Assembly: GCA_963751795.1 (NCBI GenBank)
Contig: CAVVVI010000004.1
Span: 868,001-932,000 of the forward strand
DNA from: BOG-908 sp963751795
GTDB lineage: Bacteria; Pseudomonadota; Alphaproteobacteria; Acetobacterales; Acetobacteraceae
Direction of reading: 5' to 3'
DNA: 64,000 nucleotides
Positions 9,016 through 16,715 of this stretch are shown here, piece after piece. Position 1 is the stretch's first letter, and every line of letters begins with the position of its first letter. The translations under genes and the position numbers were made by a program. The notes under the pieces are model-generated. The model was not told the DNA's origin, did no database searches, and saw nothing but the letters and a program-made list of their open reading frames with translations.

Positions 9016-9473
9016 TGCCCGCAGTTCAAACGACCTATGGCGGAACGCACTCACAAGCCTACGCCGGCCTGATCGGCAACTCTGAAGTCAGCAACACAAT
9101 TTCGCGCTTGGTCACTGTCGCGTCAGGCTTCGCGCTTGGCGTCGCGGTGTTCCAGGCGCCAGCCGTCGATAACGGCGTTACCAACGTGCCCGGCACTCCC
9201 TTCCGGGGCATCTCGGCCACGCGAAATACGCTCTATGGCAACAACGCCTTCCCGACCCCGGACTTCTACTTCCAAGGCGCGACGGCGGAAATCATCACGA
9301 AGGGCACAGTCTGGGTGACGGCCGCAGCGTCGACCAGCTCCGGCGCTCCTGCCTACTATGACGGTTCGAGCAACATCACCTCTACCGCATCCGGCAACAC
9401 CCAAATCCTGAACGCATTCTTTGACACCTCAACCGCCGCAGGAGCTTTGGTCCTGCTTCGGTTGGGCGCGTAG
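9015..9473 (+). CDS. Phage structural protein, capsid cement-like
   Basis: A 152-residue protein rich in Ala, Thr, Ser and Gly, with few charges, as expected of a beta-rich capsid decoration protein. The N-terminal pattern (AVQTTYGGTHSQAYAGLIGN) and the following hydrophobic VASGFALGVAVFQAP segment resemble Gp24-type structural cement proteins. A VWVTAAASTSSGAPAYYDG stretch also fits. Such proteins normally sit beside the major capsid gene, which is missing here. Family assignment is by eye. Confidence 0.5.
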   Translation: MPAVQTTYGGTHSQAYAGLIGNSEVSNTISRLVTVASGFALGVAVFQAPAVDNGVTNVPGTPFRGISATRNTLYGNNAFPTPDFYFQGATAEIITKGTVWVTAAASTSSGAPAYYDGSSNITSTASGNTQILNAFFDTSTAAGALVLLRLGA

Positions 9474-9482
9474 GAGGCCGGC

Positions 9483-10028
9483 ATGGGCCAGATGATCCCG
9501 ATGCTGCGCGATGCAGTGGAGGCCGGCAAGGTAGCCTACGCCGCCGCTGTGCAGCGCCGCGCTGACGCGCAGGAAGCTGTGCTGAAGGCGCGGGGCGTGG
9601 TCGCCGATGCGCAGGCAAAGCACGATGCCCTGCGGCAGCAAGCGATCGAGGGCAAGCCCGTGACAGCCGACCAGCTCGGCGCCGCTTTGCACAAGATCGC
9701 CGGCGCGCAATCCCTAGTGGCCATCCAGGAGGGCGTGGTGACGGCGCGGGAGGCCGACATGGAGGTGGCGCTGCAGCCGGTCCTCTCGGCCATGCGCAAG
9801 GCCATGCGAGCGCGCATCGAGAAGTTGAACGAGCAGGAAAAAGCACTGCGTGGGCAGATCGACTTTCTGCACGGGCGCTTGAACGTTGCGTTTCAAGCAA
9901 GCCGATCCGCCGAATACATGGTCGAAAATCTCGCGATCAAAGACACCGCGCTGTGCAGCGTGTCGGCGCTGAAGCTTATCGAAGGCGGCGACGATGGCGG
10001 CATGTTCGATGTTCCTGGCGAACACTGA
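9483..10028 (+). CDS. Phage coiled-coil protein of unknown function
   Basis: A 181-residue protein, nearly all alpha-helical, with heptad-like patterns in residues 10-75 and 90-140 (for example RIEKLNEQEKALRGQIDF). It has no membrane or catalytic motif. It starts 7 bp after the stop of the cement-like gene and is part of the same transcription unit. A coiled-coil scaffold or head-tail connector is possible, but nothing in the sequence proves it. Confidence 0.6.
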   Translation: MGQMIPMLRDAVEAGKVAYAAAVQRRADAQEAVLKARGVVADAQAKHDALRQQAIEGKPVTADQLGAALHKIAGAQSLVAIQEGVVTAREADMEVALQPVLSAMRKAMRARIEKLNEQEKALRGQIDFLHGRLNVAFQASRSAEYMVENLAIKDTALCSVSALKLIEGGDDGGMFDVPGEH

Positions 10029-10160
10029 TCCCGAAGGCGGCGGGGTGGACACGCAACCGCACCGCGTCAGTCGGCGAGTGGCGACACCAACCCTGACAGC
10101 CGGCGGCCTTGCATCCTTTTGGGGGCGCGGCCGGCACCTCTTCTCCGAAGGAAGCACACC

Positions 10161-10741
10161 ATGAGCGACACACTGGACGAAGCCCAAGCGCCGCTTCTTG
10201 AGGCACCCCCGCCGGCAAACTTCTCGGTCACACAATCGGTTCTCAACATGGCCGGCCAGCCGATACCGGTGCGGCGTATCACGTTCGGGGAGCCGCAACG
10301 TTCGATAGTCGTGCGAGAGTTGGGGCTTGGCGACCAATTCGACTTGGTCGAGATAGCTGGAAGCAACGCCGGCAACCCGGTGTGGATGGGGATGGCCGGC
10401 TTTGCTTTTGCTGTCACCGAAATTGACGGCACGCCACTCCCGCAGATGACCTCTGTGAAGGGCGTCCGCGCGGTGCTGAACCGCATCAAGCCGGACGGAA
10501 TGGCTGCCTACTTCCACGCGATGAAGGTCAGCGTTCAATCGGACGACTCCGAACAGGAAAAGGCAAAAAACTCGTAAGGCACGGCGGTTTTCGTGAGGTA
10601 ATCATACTCACGAAGCACGGCGTGCCCTATGATACCGCTATGAAATGGTCACAGTCTCGGCGGCGGGCCGCATTGGTGATTATAGGTGAGATGAACGGCC
10701 GCACCTGGAATTGGGAACGGTTGGAGTGGGAACCGGTGTAG
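10161..10741 (+). CDS. Phage tail assembly chaperone, short form plus predicted -1 frameshift product
   Basis: The zero-frame product (10161-10577, 138 residues) has a helical tail-chaperone look, with VVRELGLGDQFDLVEIAG and RAVLNRIKPDG. Its last codons form the canonical -1 slippery heptamer A AAA AAC in the correct phase (10565-10571), just before the TAA stop. Slipping back one base opens 56 more codons to TAG 10739-10741. They read as sensible protein, including ILTKHGVPYDTAMKWSQS and NWERLEWEPV. This is the lambda gpG/gpGT arrangement: a short and a long chaperone made in a fixed ratio before the tape measure gene. The frameshift is inferred from sequence; the tape measure gene lies just downstream as expected. 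Confidence 0.8.
10565..10571 (+). other. Programmed -1 ribosomal frameshift site
   Basis: The sequence is aaaaaac, read as gcA AAA AAC in the zero frame, the strongest bacterial slippery heptamer. The zero-frame stop follows two codons later at 10575-10577. The -1 frame stays open for 56 codons with phage-like protein sequence. Confidence 0.8.
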
Positions 10742-10743
10742 TC

Positions 10744-11223
10744 GTGAAGTTCGGATCAATCGCGGAGTTTCTTGCGTTCCTCGAAACGCGGCCTGCGGCG
10801 GTAGAGGCGGCCCGCGTGGAAGGCCAGCACGCGGCGGCCGTCATCCTGCAGCGCCACGCGAAAGACATGATCGGTGAGGAGTTGCCCGCATGGCCGGCGC
10901 TGGCGGATGCCACAGTGGAGGAAAAGCAGGCGCTGGGGTTCACCGGCCGGGTAAGCGCCACAGACCCGCTACTGAGGACGGGCGAACTGCGGGCCTCCAT
11001 CAAAGCCGAGGTGGACGGCAAGAGGGTGGTGTTGGGGTCAGATGACCCGATTGCAGTTTACCAGGAGGAAGGCACCCGCAGCATGCCGCCGCGCCCGTTC
11101 ATCGGCGCCACGATGTTCAGCCTCGGCCACGAGATGGCCGACCTGATCGCCAACTACGAACTAGGCGCGGCAATGGGCGGCCGCGGCCCGCTGGTGCCCG
11201 TCCAGCCGCGCGACGGAGGCTAG
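10744..11223 (+). CDS. HK97 gp10-like phage morphogenesis protein
   Basis: A 159-residue protein. The GTG at 10744 directly follows the long chaperone stop, and is a better start than the TTG at 10711, whose first codons are low complexity. The family signature is visible late in the protein. DPLLRTGELRASIKAEV is followed by a beta segment, then the conserved VLGSDDPIAVYQEEGT and PPRPFIGATM. Such proteins help join head and tail or complete the tail tube. Gene order is unusual because it follows the chaperone rather than preceding the tail tube gene. Confidence 0.62.
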   Translation: MKFGSIAEFLAFLETRPAAVEAARVEGQHAAAVILQRHAKDMIGEELPAWPALADATVEEKQALGFTGRVSATDPLLRTGELRASIKAEVDGKRVVLGSDDPIAVYQEEGTRSMPPRPFIGATMFSLGHEMADLIANYELGAAMGGRGPLVPVQPRDGG

Positions 11224-11405
11224 ACCAGGTGGAAGGCAGCCAGCACGCCCACGCCCACCACAAGCCCGGCACAGGCAAGCAGGCCGAGTGTGGCAGCGCT
11301 GGCAATGCCGACCAGCAGCGTGAGCACCGGGCCAGGCTTCGAGCCTTGGCGGTCAAGCTCCTGCGCGGCGTGCCGGGCGACAAAATAGGGGAGAAAGCGG
11401 ACCAT
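11220..11405 (-). CDS. Possible small membrane protein antisense to the phage operon
   Basis: The 180-bp gap between the gp10-like gene and the tape measure gene has no convincing plus-strand frame. The minus strand encodes 61 residues. A polar, charged N-terminus (VRFLPYFVARHAAQELDRQG) precedes about 35 uninterrupted hydrophobic residues including LLVGIASAATLGLLACAGLV, enough for one long or two short membrane helices. It overlaps the tape measure start by 2 bases. It could be a holin-like or superinfection-related protein, or a chance frame. Confidence 0.35.
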   Translation of the reverse strand: MVRFLPYFVARHAAQELDRQGSKPGPVLTLLVGIASAATLGLLACAGLVVGVGVLAAFHLV

Positions 11406-13467
11406 GGCTGAAAACTACGCCGTAGAGGCGTCCCTTATCTGGAAATCGAACGTTCCAGAAGTGCTACGGCAGATGATGGCGGGTTTTGGGGATGTCAACC
11501 GCGAGATAGGCGCGCTCAAAGACAACCTTTCGGAACTGGCAAGCGGGAGCAAGGGCATTGCTGCTCTAGCGCGGCAGTTCGCTAAGCTGAAGATGCCCAC
11601 GGAGGCAATAGACCAGATACGCGAGCTAAGCCGGGCGACGGAGGGGCTGGCGACTAACCAGGCTAAGCTGGCGCAGGACGCGGCCGAGACGGCAAAAGCC
11701 TGGAGGCAGATGGCCGAGGCGTCCAAGGGAATGCGCCTGCCAGGCGCCCCGCCAGTCAGGCCAGGAGCGACCCCCAGAAGCGGCCACGGGCACACGTCCA
11801 TGCTCGATGCTGCCATGGGCGCGCAGATGGCGGGCGACGCTGGCATGGGGCTGCTGGAGCGGGGCTTTCGCGACTATGCGGACGTGCAGCTCCAGGGCGC
11901 GATGGCGCAGTCGGACAAGCGCGTGACGGATGCCGTAATGCAGCGGGCGAACGCCCTGATCGCCACCCTGCAGAAGCAGTATCCCGCACTCACCCAGGCG
12001 GAAGGCCTGACCCTGTTCCGCAACACCATGGGTGTGTTCGGAAATGCAGATGAGTTGCTGGAGGCGCTACCCGGCGCCGCGCGCCTGCAACAGCTCTACC
12101 AGCTCGCGCCGATCGGCAAAGGCGGTTCGGGCGGAAGTGAGGTGCAGGCGGCCGAGAAGGCAGGCGACGCGCTCCAGGCCTTCATCAACCCGAAAACGCA
12201 GAAGCTGGACAAGGATCTTTACAGCCAGTGGATGGATTTTCAGGCACGTTCCTACCAGGCCGGTGGTGGCCTGATCGATGCGAAAAGCTGGCTTGCCTTC
12301 GCCCGCACGTCGCGCTCGGCTGGCATCAGCCTGTCCCCGCACGCGCTGGAGGAAGCACAAGCCCTCCTCGAAATGTCGCCCGGGCGAACCGGCACGGCCA
12401 TGATGAGCGCGTTTCAGGTGTTCGGCGCTTCCACAAAGCACATGACGAAAAAGAACCGCTCGGCGTGGAGCGATGCAGGGCTGCTGAACAAAAAGAGCGG
12501 CGATATTGTGGATCGCGAGCTTTACCAGAAAGACCCCTTCGAGTGGGTGTGGAAGGATATGCTGCCCCGGCTGGCGAAAAAGGGCGTGACGACACGAGAT
12601 CAGATACTCCGCTGGCTGACAGATAACGGCCAGCGCAGCACCGTTTCAGGCTACCTTGCAGACATTGCGATCGGCCGCACACCGATCTCGAACACCGCCA
12701 CGAAGATGGAGGTGCAGGACCCGAACCTGGTGGACAAGCTGACACAGACGGACACCGGCAAGCTGGCCGCTTTTCACGCGGCCGAGACAAACTTCTTTGT
12801 CGCACTCGGCAAGTTCGAGGAGGGGCCGGGCATCGCGCTCTTGACAAAGTTGACGGATGCGCTGAACGGAATCGTCAAGGTAGCAACCGATCACCCCGAC
12901 GCTGCGGCAAACATCGTCCTGTATGGCGGCGGCATGGCGCTGCTGGCCAAGGTGTTCGGCGATACCGCGATGGCGACAATCTTTGTGGGTGGGCCGCTGC
13001 TGAACGGGTTCAAGGGGCTGGCGCGCGTCCTGGTCCCGTTTGCCAGCGACGGGCTGGCCGGCGCCGCTCTGGCGACGCTTGGTGGTGCCGGCGCGGGATC
13101 GCTGGTAGCCCTGGGCGTAGGGATTATCGGCCTTGCAGCCGCGACGACTTACGCCTCGCAGCACCTGCCCTCGGTTTACCCGAACGTCGCGCCAGGCAAG
13201 CCGGAAGGCGGAATTACAACGGGGCTGAAGTCCGGCTTGTTCGGCGTAGCTGGCGGCATGGCGGGGATGGCGCTGCAATATTTCGGGCTGGACCCGAGCG
13301 CGAAACCTTCCGCCGTTACGGTGCAGACCACGAACCACATCTACATTGACGGCAAAAAGGTGCAGACAACCGCCAGCACCAGCTTGGGCGTCCAATCCGG
13401 CACCACAGGCCACGACGGTCGCATGGGCCTTTATCCGGCCGGCCCATCCGCCGGCTCGGGGCAATGA
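11404..13467 (+). CDS. Phage tail tape measure protein
   Basis: A 687-residue protein, the longest gene of the element. The N-terminal 110 residues are coiled coil (GDVNREIGALKDNLSEL onwards). A long helical middle follows, and near residues 505-580 are hydrophobic segments (VLYGGGMALLAKVFGDTAMA, LATLGGAGAGSLVALGVGII), as in tape measure proteins that thread the membrane. The C-terminus ends in a beta-like NHIYIDGKKVQTT segment. A large helical protein directly after the chaperone is diagnostic by position. It is shorter than typical siphophage tape measures, implying a short tail or a shortened gene. Confidence 0.75.
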   Translation: MAENYAVEASLIWKSNVPEVLRQMMAGFGDVNREIGALKDNLSELASGSKGIAALARQFAKLKMPTEAIDQIRELSRATEGLATNQAKLAQDAAETAKAWRQMAEASKGMRLPGAPPVRPGATPRSGHGHTSMLDAAMGAQMAGDAGMGLLERGFRDYADVQLQGAMAQSDKRVTDAVMQRANALIATLQKQYPALTQAEGLTLFRNTMGVFGNADELLEALPGAARLQQLYQLAPIGKGGSGGSEVQAAEKAGDALQAFINPKTQKLDKDLYSQWMDFQARSYQAGGGLIDAKSWLAFARTSRSAGISLSPHALEEAQALLEMSPGRTGTAMMSAFQVFGASTKHMTKKNRSAWSDAGLLNKKSGDIVDRELYQKDPFEWVWKDMLPRLAKKGVTTRDQILRWLTDNGQRSTVSGYLADIAIGRTPISNTATKMEVQDPNLVDKLTQTDTGKLAAFHAAETNFFVALGKFEEGPGIALLTKLTDALNGIVKVATDHPDAAANIVLYGGGMALLAKVFGDTAMATIFVGGPLLNGFKGLARVLVPFASDGLAGAALATLGGAGAGSLVALGVGIIGLAAATTYASQHLPSVYPNVAPGKPEGGITTGLKSGLFGVAGGMAGMALQYFGLDPSAKPSAVTVQTTNHIYIDGKKVQTTASTSLGVQSGTTGHDGRMGLYPAGPSAGSGQ

Positions 13468-13471
13468 AAGG

Positions 13472-13747
13472 ATGATTAAGATTACAGACAGGACTTTGGA
13501 CCACCTGCCCTTGACGCTTCTTCCCTTCAACATGCTGCCCGCTAATCCGTACGGGATGAAGCTGGGGCCGCTTCCGCCAGCCGTTGCGGCTGCGCTGGCT
13601 TGTAGCGAGAATGCTGTAGGTCACCTGGGTCGATTGCCGGTTATCTCTCCGGTTGCGCCGCCGAGCGTGCCAGTTATGCGGCCGAGGGCGGCAGTGCATC
13701 TGCATATACATCTGCACCAGGAAGGCGACGGAGCTACTGGAGAATAA
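13472..13747 (+). CDS. Small hypothetical protein at the end of the tail genes
   Basis: A 91-residue protein starting at ATG 13472, with an AAAGGA ribosome binding site overlapping the tape measure stop. It is proline-rich (LPLTLLPFNMLPANPYG, SPVAPPSVPVM) and has a His-rich tail (VHLHIHLHQ). It resembles small adaptor-like phage proteins only in position. It is the last plus-strand gene of the structural operon and is followed by a hairpin terminator. Confidence 0.5.
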   Translation: MIKITDRTLDHLPLTLLPFNMLPANPYGMKLGPLPPAVAAALACSENAVGHLGRLPVISPVAPPSVPVMRPRAAVHLHIHLHQEGDGATGE

Positions 13748-13750
13748 AAA

Positions 13751-13772
13751 GGCCGGGGTGATGCCCCCGGCC
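13751..13772 (-). terminator. Hairpin terminator between convergent phage genes
   Basis: Stem GGCCGGGG/CCCCGGCC with a 6-base loop. The plus strand has AAAAA just before the stem, so the minus-strand transcript ends in a U tract. It therefore terminates the minus-strand gene at 13818-14480 and may also stop the plus-strand tail operon. Confidence 0.75.
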
Positions 13773-13817
13773 CATTTCTCAGGAAAGCACGTCCTCATTC
13801 GAAAGTCGGTTTTCTAC

Positions 13818-14480
13818 CTACTCCTGAACCCCAACCCCGGCATACCGCCACAACCGCAGCCCGTCCCGATCCGCCCAGTTCATCTCGGCCATATCCAGCC
13901 CGGCAGCCTCGGCCACGAACGGCATCGCCGCCAACAGCATGCGCTCAAGCCGGATTGCCATGGCGTCGGCGTCGTTCTCGCTAAACTTGGAAGCGGTCAG
14001 GCCGCCGGCGATGGTCAGGGACTCGGCTACCAGCACGGCCGCATCCTCAACCGATGTCGCGGGCGTGGTGCTGATCAGCGTACGGAGGGCTTCCACGCGA
14101 TCGTCCAAAATCGCGCGTGCATCGGCGGCATCGGCCCGTTTCGCACCCTTGCCTAGTTTAACGCTGACGGGATCGAAGGCGGCTAAGGCACGCTCGGCCT
14201 GGGCAAGCTGACGGCCAAGGGACAGCGCATCCGTGGCGCTGGCCGGAATACACGCGGCGGCGGCGCTGGCGGCAATGTCCCCGCCCTCCTTGGGCGGCGT
14301 GCCGTCCGGCGTGACAGTGCCATCCGCGTGCAACATCAGCCCGGCGTGCTCGATGCTGGCGATGATCTCCTTCTGCTCGGCATTGTAGGCGAAGGTGTGC
14401 GCCGCGCTCCCGTCCGCGTTAAGCAACGCCGGAAGCTCCGGCCGGCGATGGTGGCGGCCGAGGCGGTAAGTGGCTTGCAT
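13818..14480 (-). CDS. Hypothetical phage protein
   Basis: A 220-residue acidic, Ala-rich protein with no recognised domain. The first 100 residues contain short beta-like segments (HTFAYNAEQKEIIASIEHAG, LMLHADGTVTPDG) that resemble a small phage protein fold. The remainder is helical (ARAILDDRVEALRTLI, IRLERMLLAAMPFVAEAAG). It is transcribed against the structural genes, has its own terminator at 13751-13772, and starts divergently from a HTH regulator. That suggests expression in the prophage state or control by the regulator. Confidence 0.6.
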   Translation of the reverse strand: MQATYRLGRHHRRPELPALLNADGSAAHTFAYNAEQKEIIASIEHAGLMLHADGTVTPDGTPPKEGGDIAASAAAACIPASATDALSLGRQLAQAERALAAFDPVSVKLGKGAKRADAADARAILDDRVEALRTLISTTPATSVEDAAVLVAESLTIAGGLTASKFSENDADAMAIRLERMLLAAMPFVAEAAGLDMAEMNWADRDGLRLWRYAGVGVQE

Positions 14481-14551
14481 GTGATCCTCCGTTGCGGCGA
14501 AACGTGCCGGGTGATACCTTTAGCGTCACTAGCAACGGGATGCAATCAGGA

Positions 14552-14821
14552 ATGTCAGGCGTTACTAAAAGTGTCATTACCACCGATCAGCTTCGGGCGG
14601 CGCGTGCTCTGCTCAGGTGGTCGGGCGAGCAACTGGCGGCTGCCTCGGGAGTGAGCTTGGTTACGATCCGGCGGGGCGAATCAGGTGAGGGGCAACTTAG
14701 TATGATGCCGGCGAACGCGCGCGCTATCCGCGCCGCCCTGGAAGCGGCCGGCGTAGAGTTCATTTCGGCGAACGGGGGCGGGGCTGGGGTGCGGTTGCGC
14801 AGTCCGGCAGGACGTAGCTAG
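14552..14821 (+). CDS. XRE-family helix-turn-helix regulator
   Basis: About 89 residues from the ATG at 14552; upstream in-frame starts exist at 14540 and 14492. The HTH is clear: LRAARALLRWSGEQLAAASG, then VSLVTIRRGESGEG and AIRAALEAAGVEFI, the usual pattern of small Cro/XRE repressors. It is divergent from the gene at 13818-14480. Two near-identical 10-mers, AGCGTCACTA (14522-14531) and AGTGTCATTA (14570-14579), flank its start and may be operators. A repressor of cargo genes or of the element is the likely role. Confidence 0.75.
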   Translation: MSGVTKSVITTDQLRAARALLRWSGEQLAAASGVSLVTIRRGESGEGQLSMMPANARAIRAALEAAGVEFISANGGGAGVRLRSPAGRS

Positions 14822-14833
14822 GAATACCGGTAG

Positions 14834-15043
14834 ATGGTTCTTACGCTGGACCTGCTGAACGAAATGGTTGGCATCACCGCTTTTCCGACGCCAAAAGGCG
14901 CAAATCGGCTGCTGTACTTGCGAGAATTTAGCTGCGAGCGCATCCAAACTGTAGCCATCGCCGCCATCTTCGCGATCCAACACGAGGAAACCATCAGCGC
15001 TGATCGCTTCATGCTGCTGATCGACCTAAATAGCCTAAATTAG
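14834..15043 (+). CDS. Possible small protein, weak
   Basis: A 69-residue frame starting 12 bp after the HTH gene, with no clear ribosome binding site. It holds hydrophobic and charged segments (MVLTLDLLNEMVGITAF, VAIAAIFAIQHEE) and no known domain. Position could suit a regulator-partner pair, but chance is a fair alternative. The stretch 15044-15158 shows no gene and is poorer in GC than the surroundings. Confidence 0.25.
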   Translation: MVLTLDLLNEMVGITAFPTPKGANRLLYLREFSCERIQTVAIAAIFAIQHEETISADRFMLLIDLNSLN

Positions 15044-15158
15044 GGTAGTGCCTCAATTCGAAATGTTAACTTCTGCATGAGTGGTGAGGCATGAGGCTCG
15101 CCTGACGCGGGCCTGTGACATAGATGCCCCACATGGGAATTAATAAACAACCATAGAG

Positions 15159-15512
15159 CTACTTGCCTGGGCATGGAAATGTTCGCTGAAGCGCAAATAC
15201 AATCACCAAGCCCCACGGTAATTCTGCTGTTGAAGGCCGGTCGGTAGCTTGCTGTCTCATCATCTGAATGATCTGCTCGGTCGTCAGGGCGAGCGAGACA
15301 GGTTGGCAATAGAGGGGGTGGTTCTCCGCTGCTGTATTTGCCCAACCTATGCCCGTTTCCGCACCGCGTACTAATGCAAGAAAAAAGCTTTTGTGATCAG
15401 GAGTGGCATCGTCGTAGTCGCTTAAAAACTGCTTGACCGATGCTTCGGCCGCCTTTGTTTGAGTGAGTGGCGCCAGACACAAGCAAGCGGAAATGGCGAT
15501 GCGGACGAGCAT
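15159..15512 (-). CDS. Rap1a/Tai-like immunity protein
   Basis: A 117-residue exported protein. A signal peptide (LVRIAISACLCLAPLTQTKA) precedes the mature region. The mature part fits the Rap1a/Tai immunity fold: G-x-G-x-x-WAN near the middle, then YCQPVSLALTTEQIIQM and a C-terminal AL-x-x-x-FPC with paired cysteines. Known members protect cells from type VI amidase effectors in the periplasm, but many orphan copies exist. No effector lies next to it. Its DNA is less GC-rich than the chromosome. It begins 2 bp after a transposase remnant, which suggests it came as cargo. Confidence 0.6.
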   Translation of the reverse strand: MLVRIAISACLCLAPLTQTKAAEASVKQFLSDYDDATPDHKSFFLALVRGAETGIGWANTAAENHPLYCQPVSLALTTEQIIQMMRQQATDRPSTAELPWGLVIVFALQRTFPCPGK

Positions 15513-15513
15513 C

Positions 15514-15881
15514 TTATGTGACCTTCGGCTGGCGCGGCCTGTACGGGCCGCGCGGCTTGGCGGGAACGGCGGCTTCTACCTTCTCCATAAGCGCCACGAT
15601 ATCGCTAATCTCCCAAAGCCGAGTGCTGATACCCGCAGCCATCGCCGGGCTGCAACGCAGCGTCTTCTGCATGCGCACGAAGTTGTAATAGACGAAATGG
15701 AGGGCGACTGCATAGGCGTGGTTCTCAACGGATTTGCTGAAAGCGTTAGTTAAGCGCGTAAACCGACGCATGTGCATCCGCATGGTGAGGTTCTGCCGCT
15801 CTACGTAACGCGCTCTTTGATGGCGCCCGTGCAGATGCCGGGGCTGTAGCGGCCCGCGCCGGGCGCGTCGCCGTAGAGCAT
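15514..15881 (-). pseudogene. Transposase remnant, IS1-like DDE family C-terminus
   Basis: The intact part reads YVERQNLTMRMHMRRFTRLT, then NAFSKSVENHAYAVALHFVYYNF and a PAMAAGISTRLWEISDIV tail. This is the well-known C-terminus of IS1-type transposases widespread in Proteobacteria. In another frame just upstream (15808-15881) is YGDAPGAGRYSPGICTGAIK, the preceding piece of the same family. About a dozen residues (around the usual HISTS motif) are missing at the join, and the whole N-terminal half is gone. No terminal inverted repeats were found. The insertion sequence is dead. Confidence 0.7.
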
Positions 15882-15899
15882 GCACCCCGTCCGGCACGG

Positions 15900-16106
15900 C
15901 TAGAGCGTGAGTTGCGGGCCAGGCGGCACATCACGCACCACCCGGAAGCCGGCAGCGTCCAGGGCCGCCGCAAGCTGGCGGGCTGACGCGGTTATCAGAG
16001 CCGGAGGCCCGCCTGGCACGCGGGAAGCGGCGGCGGCGAGGACCGCTGCCACTTCGTCAAAAGGCACGGGCTCGGCAGCAGTGGGCGGCAGTAGCGGCGC
16101 GCGCAT
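15900..16106 (-). CDS. Small hypothetical protein of the element
   Basis: A 68-residue protein whose ATG overlaps the upstream stop as ATGA, so it is coupled to the gene at 16106-16372. It contains PFDEVAAVLAAAASRV and ARQLAAALDAAGFRVV segments, which resemble small phage DNA-binding helices. No family is recognised. Confidence 0.5.
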   Translation of the reverse strand: MRAPLLPPTAAEPVPFDEVAAVLAAAASRVPGGPPALITASARQLAAALDAAGFRVVRDVPPGPQLTL

Positions 16107-16372
16107 CACTCCCCCGCCTTCTCGGTTCGCGCCATGACACGCGCCGCACTCTCCCCGTAGGCGCATCTTGTGGGCAGCTCTGGCGGCTGCCCCTTCATAA
16201 CGACGAACCCGGCCTGTTCGAGGCACCGGACAAGGTGCGCAGCCGTGATCTTCCCCATACTTTCGCCAGAAAGCCGGAAGGCCTTCTTCCCGTCATAGCG
16301 GAGGGCGTGGGCCAAGGCAGCCTCCACATCGGCGACCGGGGCGGGGGCTAATTTTTTTTCGTGTGGGATCAT
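16106..16372 (-). CDS. Small hypothetical protein next to the attachment site
   Basis: An 88-residue protein, first gene of a two-gene minus-strand unit near the tRNA. Its segments ALRYDGKKAFRLSGESMGKI and AAHLVRCLEQAGFVVMKGQP are of the small alpha/beta type common in phage accessory genes. The downstream partner has a similar AAGFRVV end, suggesting the two are related. No function can be assigned. Confidence 0.5.
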   Translation of the reverse strand: MIPHEKKLAPAPVADVEAALAHALRYDGKKAFRLSGESMGKITAAHLVRCLEQAGFVVMKGQPPELPTRCAYGESAARVMARTEKAGE

Positions 16373-16455
16373 TTAGCCAAAGTAGCCGGGCGAACAGAAG
16401 AAGAACAAGCCCGGAAGCCGGCGAGCGACAGCTTGTCCACAGAAATCGCGCCAAC

Positions 16456-16486
16456 CTGCGGACACACTGCGGACAGTTTTCCGCAG
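16456..16486. repeat. Short direct and inverted repeats near the att end
   Basis: CTGCGGACA occurs at 16456-16464 and 16467-16475, and the inverse TCCGCAG at 16480-16486. A DnaA-box-like TTGTCCACA is at about 16434-16442. The set lies 56 bp from the tRNA 3' end, where integrase or excisionase arm sites are usually found. The rest of 16373-16541 shows no gene. Confidence 0.4.
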
Positions 16487-16541
16487 ATATTGAACCCGCA
16501 ACGAAAGCGCCTCAGATTATCGTTTGTTTTCTGGGGTTTGC

Positions 16542-16616
<75 letters not shown>

Positions 16617-16715
16617 GGCGCCCGTGCTTCTACAGGACAGGCTTGCGGCGGGCAACGGGGTGGGTGGGATGCCTTGGCGCCATGCGCCTTGGAGCGAACC
16701 ACCCACACCCCGCCC

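Larger units (their letters stand above)
1..16541. mobile_element. Defective prophage or phage satellite integrated at tRNA-Thr
   Basis: The block opens with a tyrosine integrase and ends at the 3' end of a tRNA-Thr gene. Between them lie phage replication genes (primase, ATPase), TerS-like and TerL packaging genes, a cement-like protein, a tail assembly chaperone and a tape measure protein. Portal, capsid protease, major capsid, tail tube, baseplate and lysis genes are not recognisable. Only 12-18 bp separate terL from the next gene, so there is no room for a portal. The left attachment site must be upstream of position 1, because only 5 bases precede the integrase start. Several genes contain single-base insertions. 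The element is either decayed, or a satellite that borrows capsids; the sequence alone cannot decide. Confidence 0.8.
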
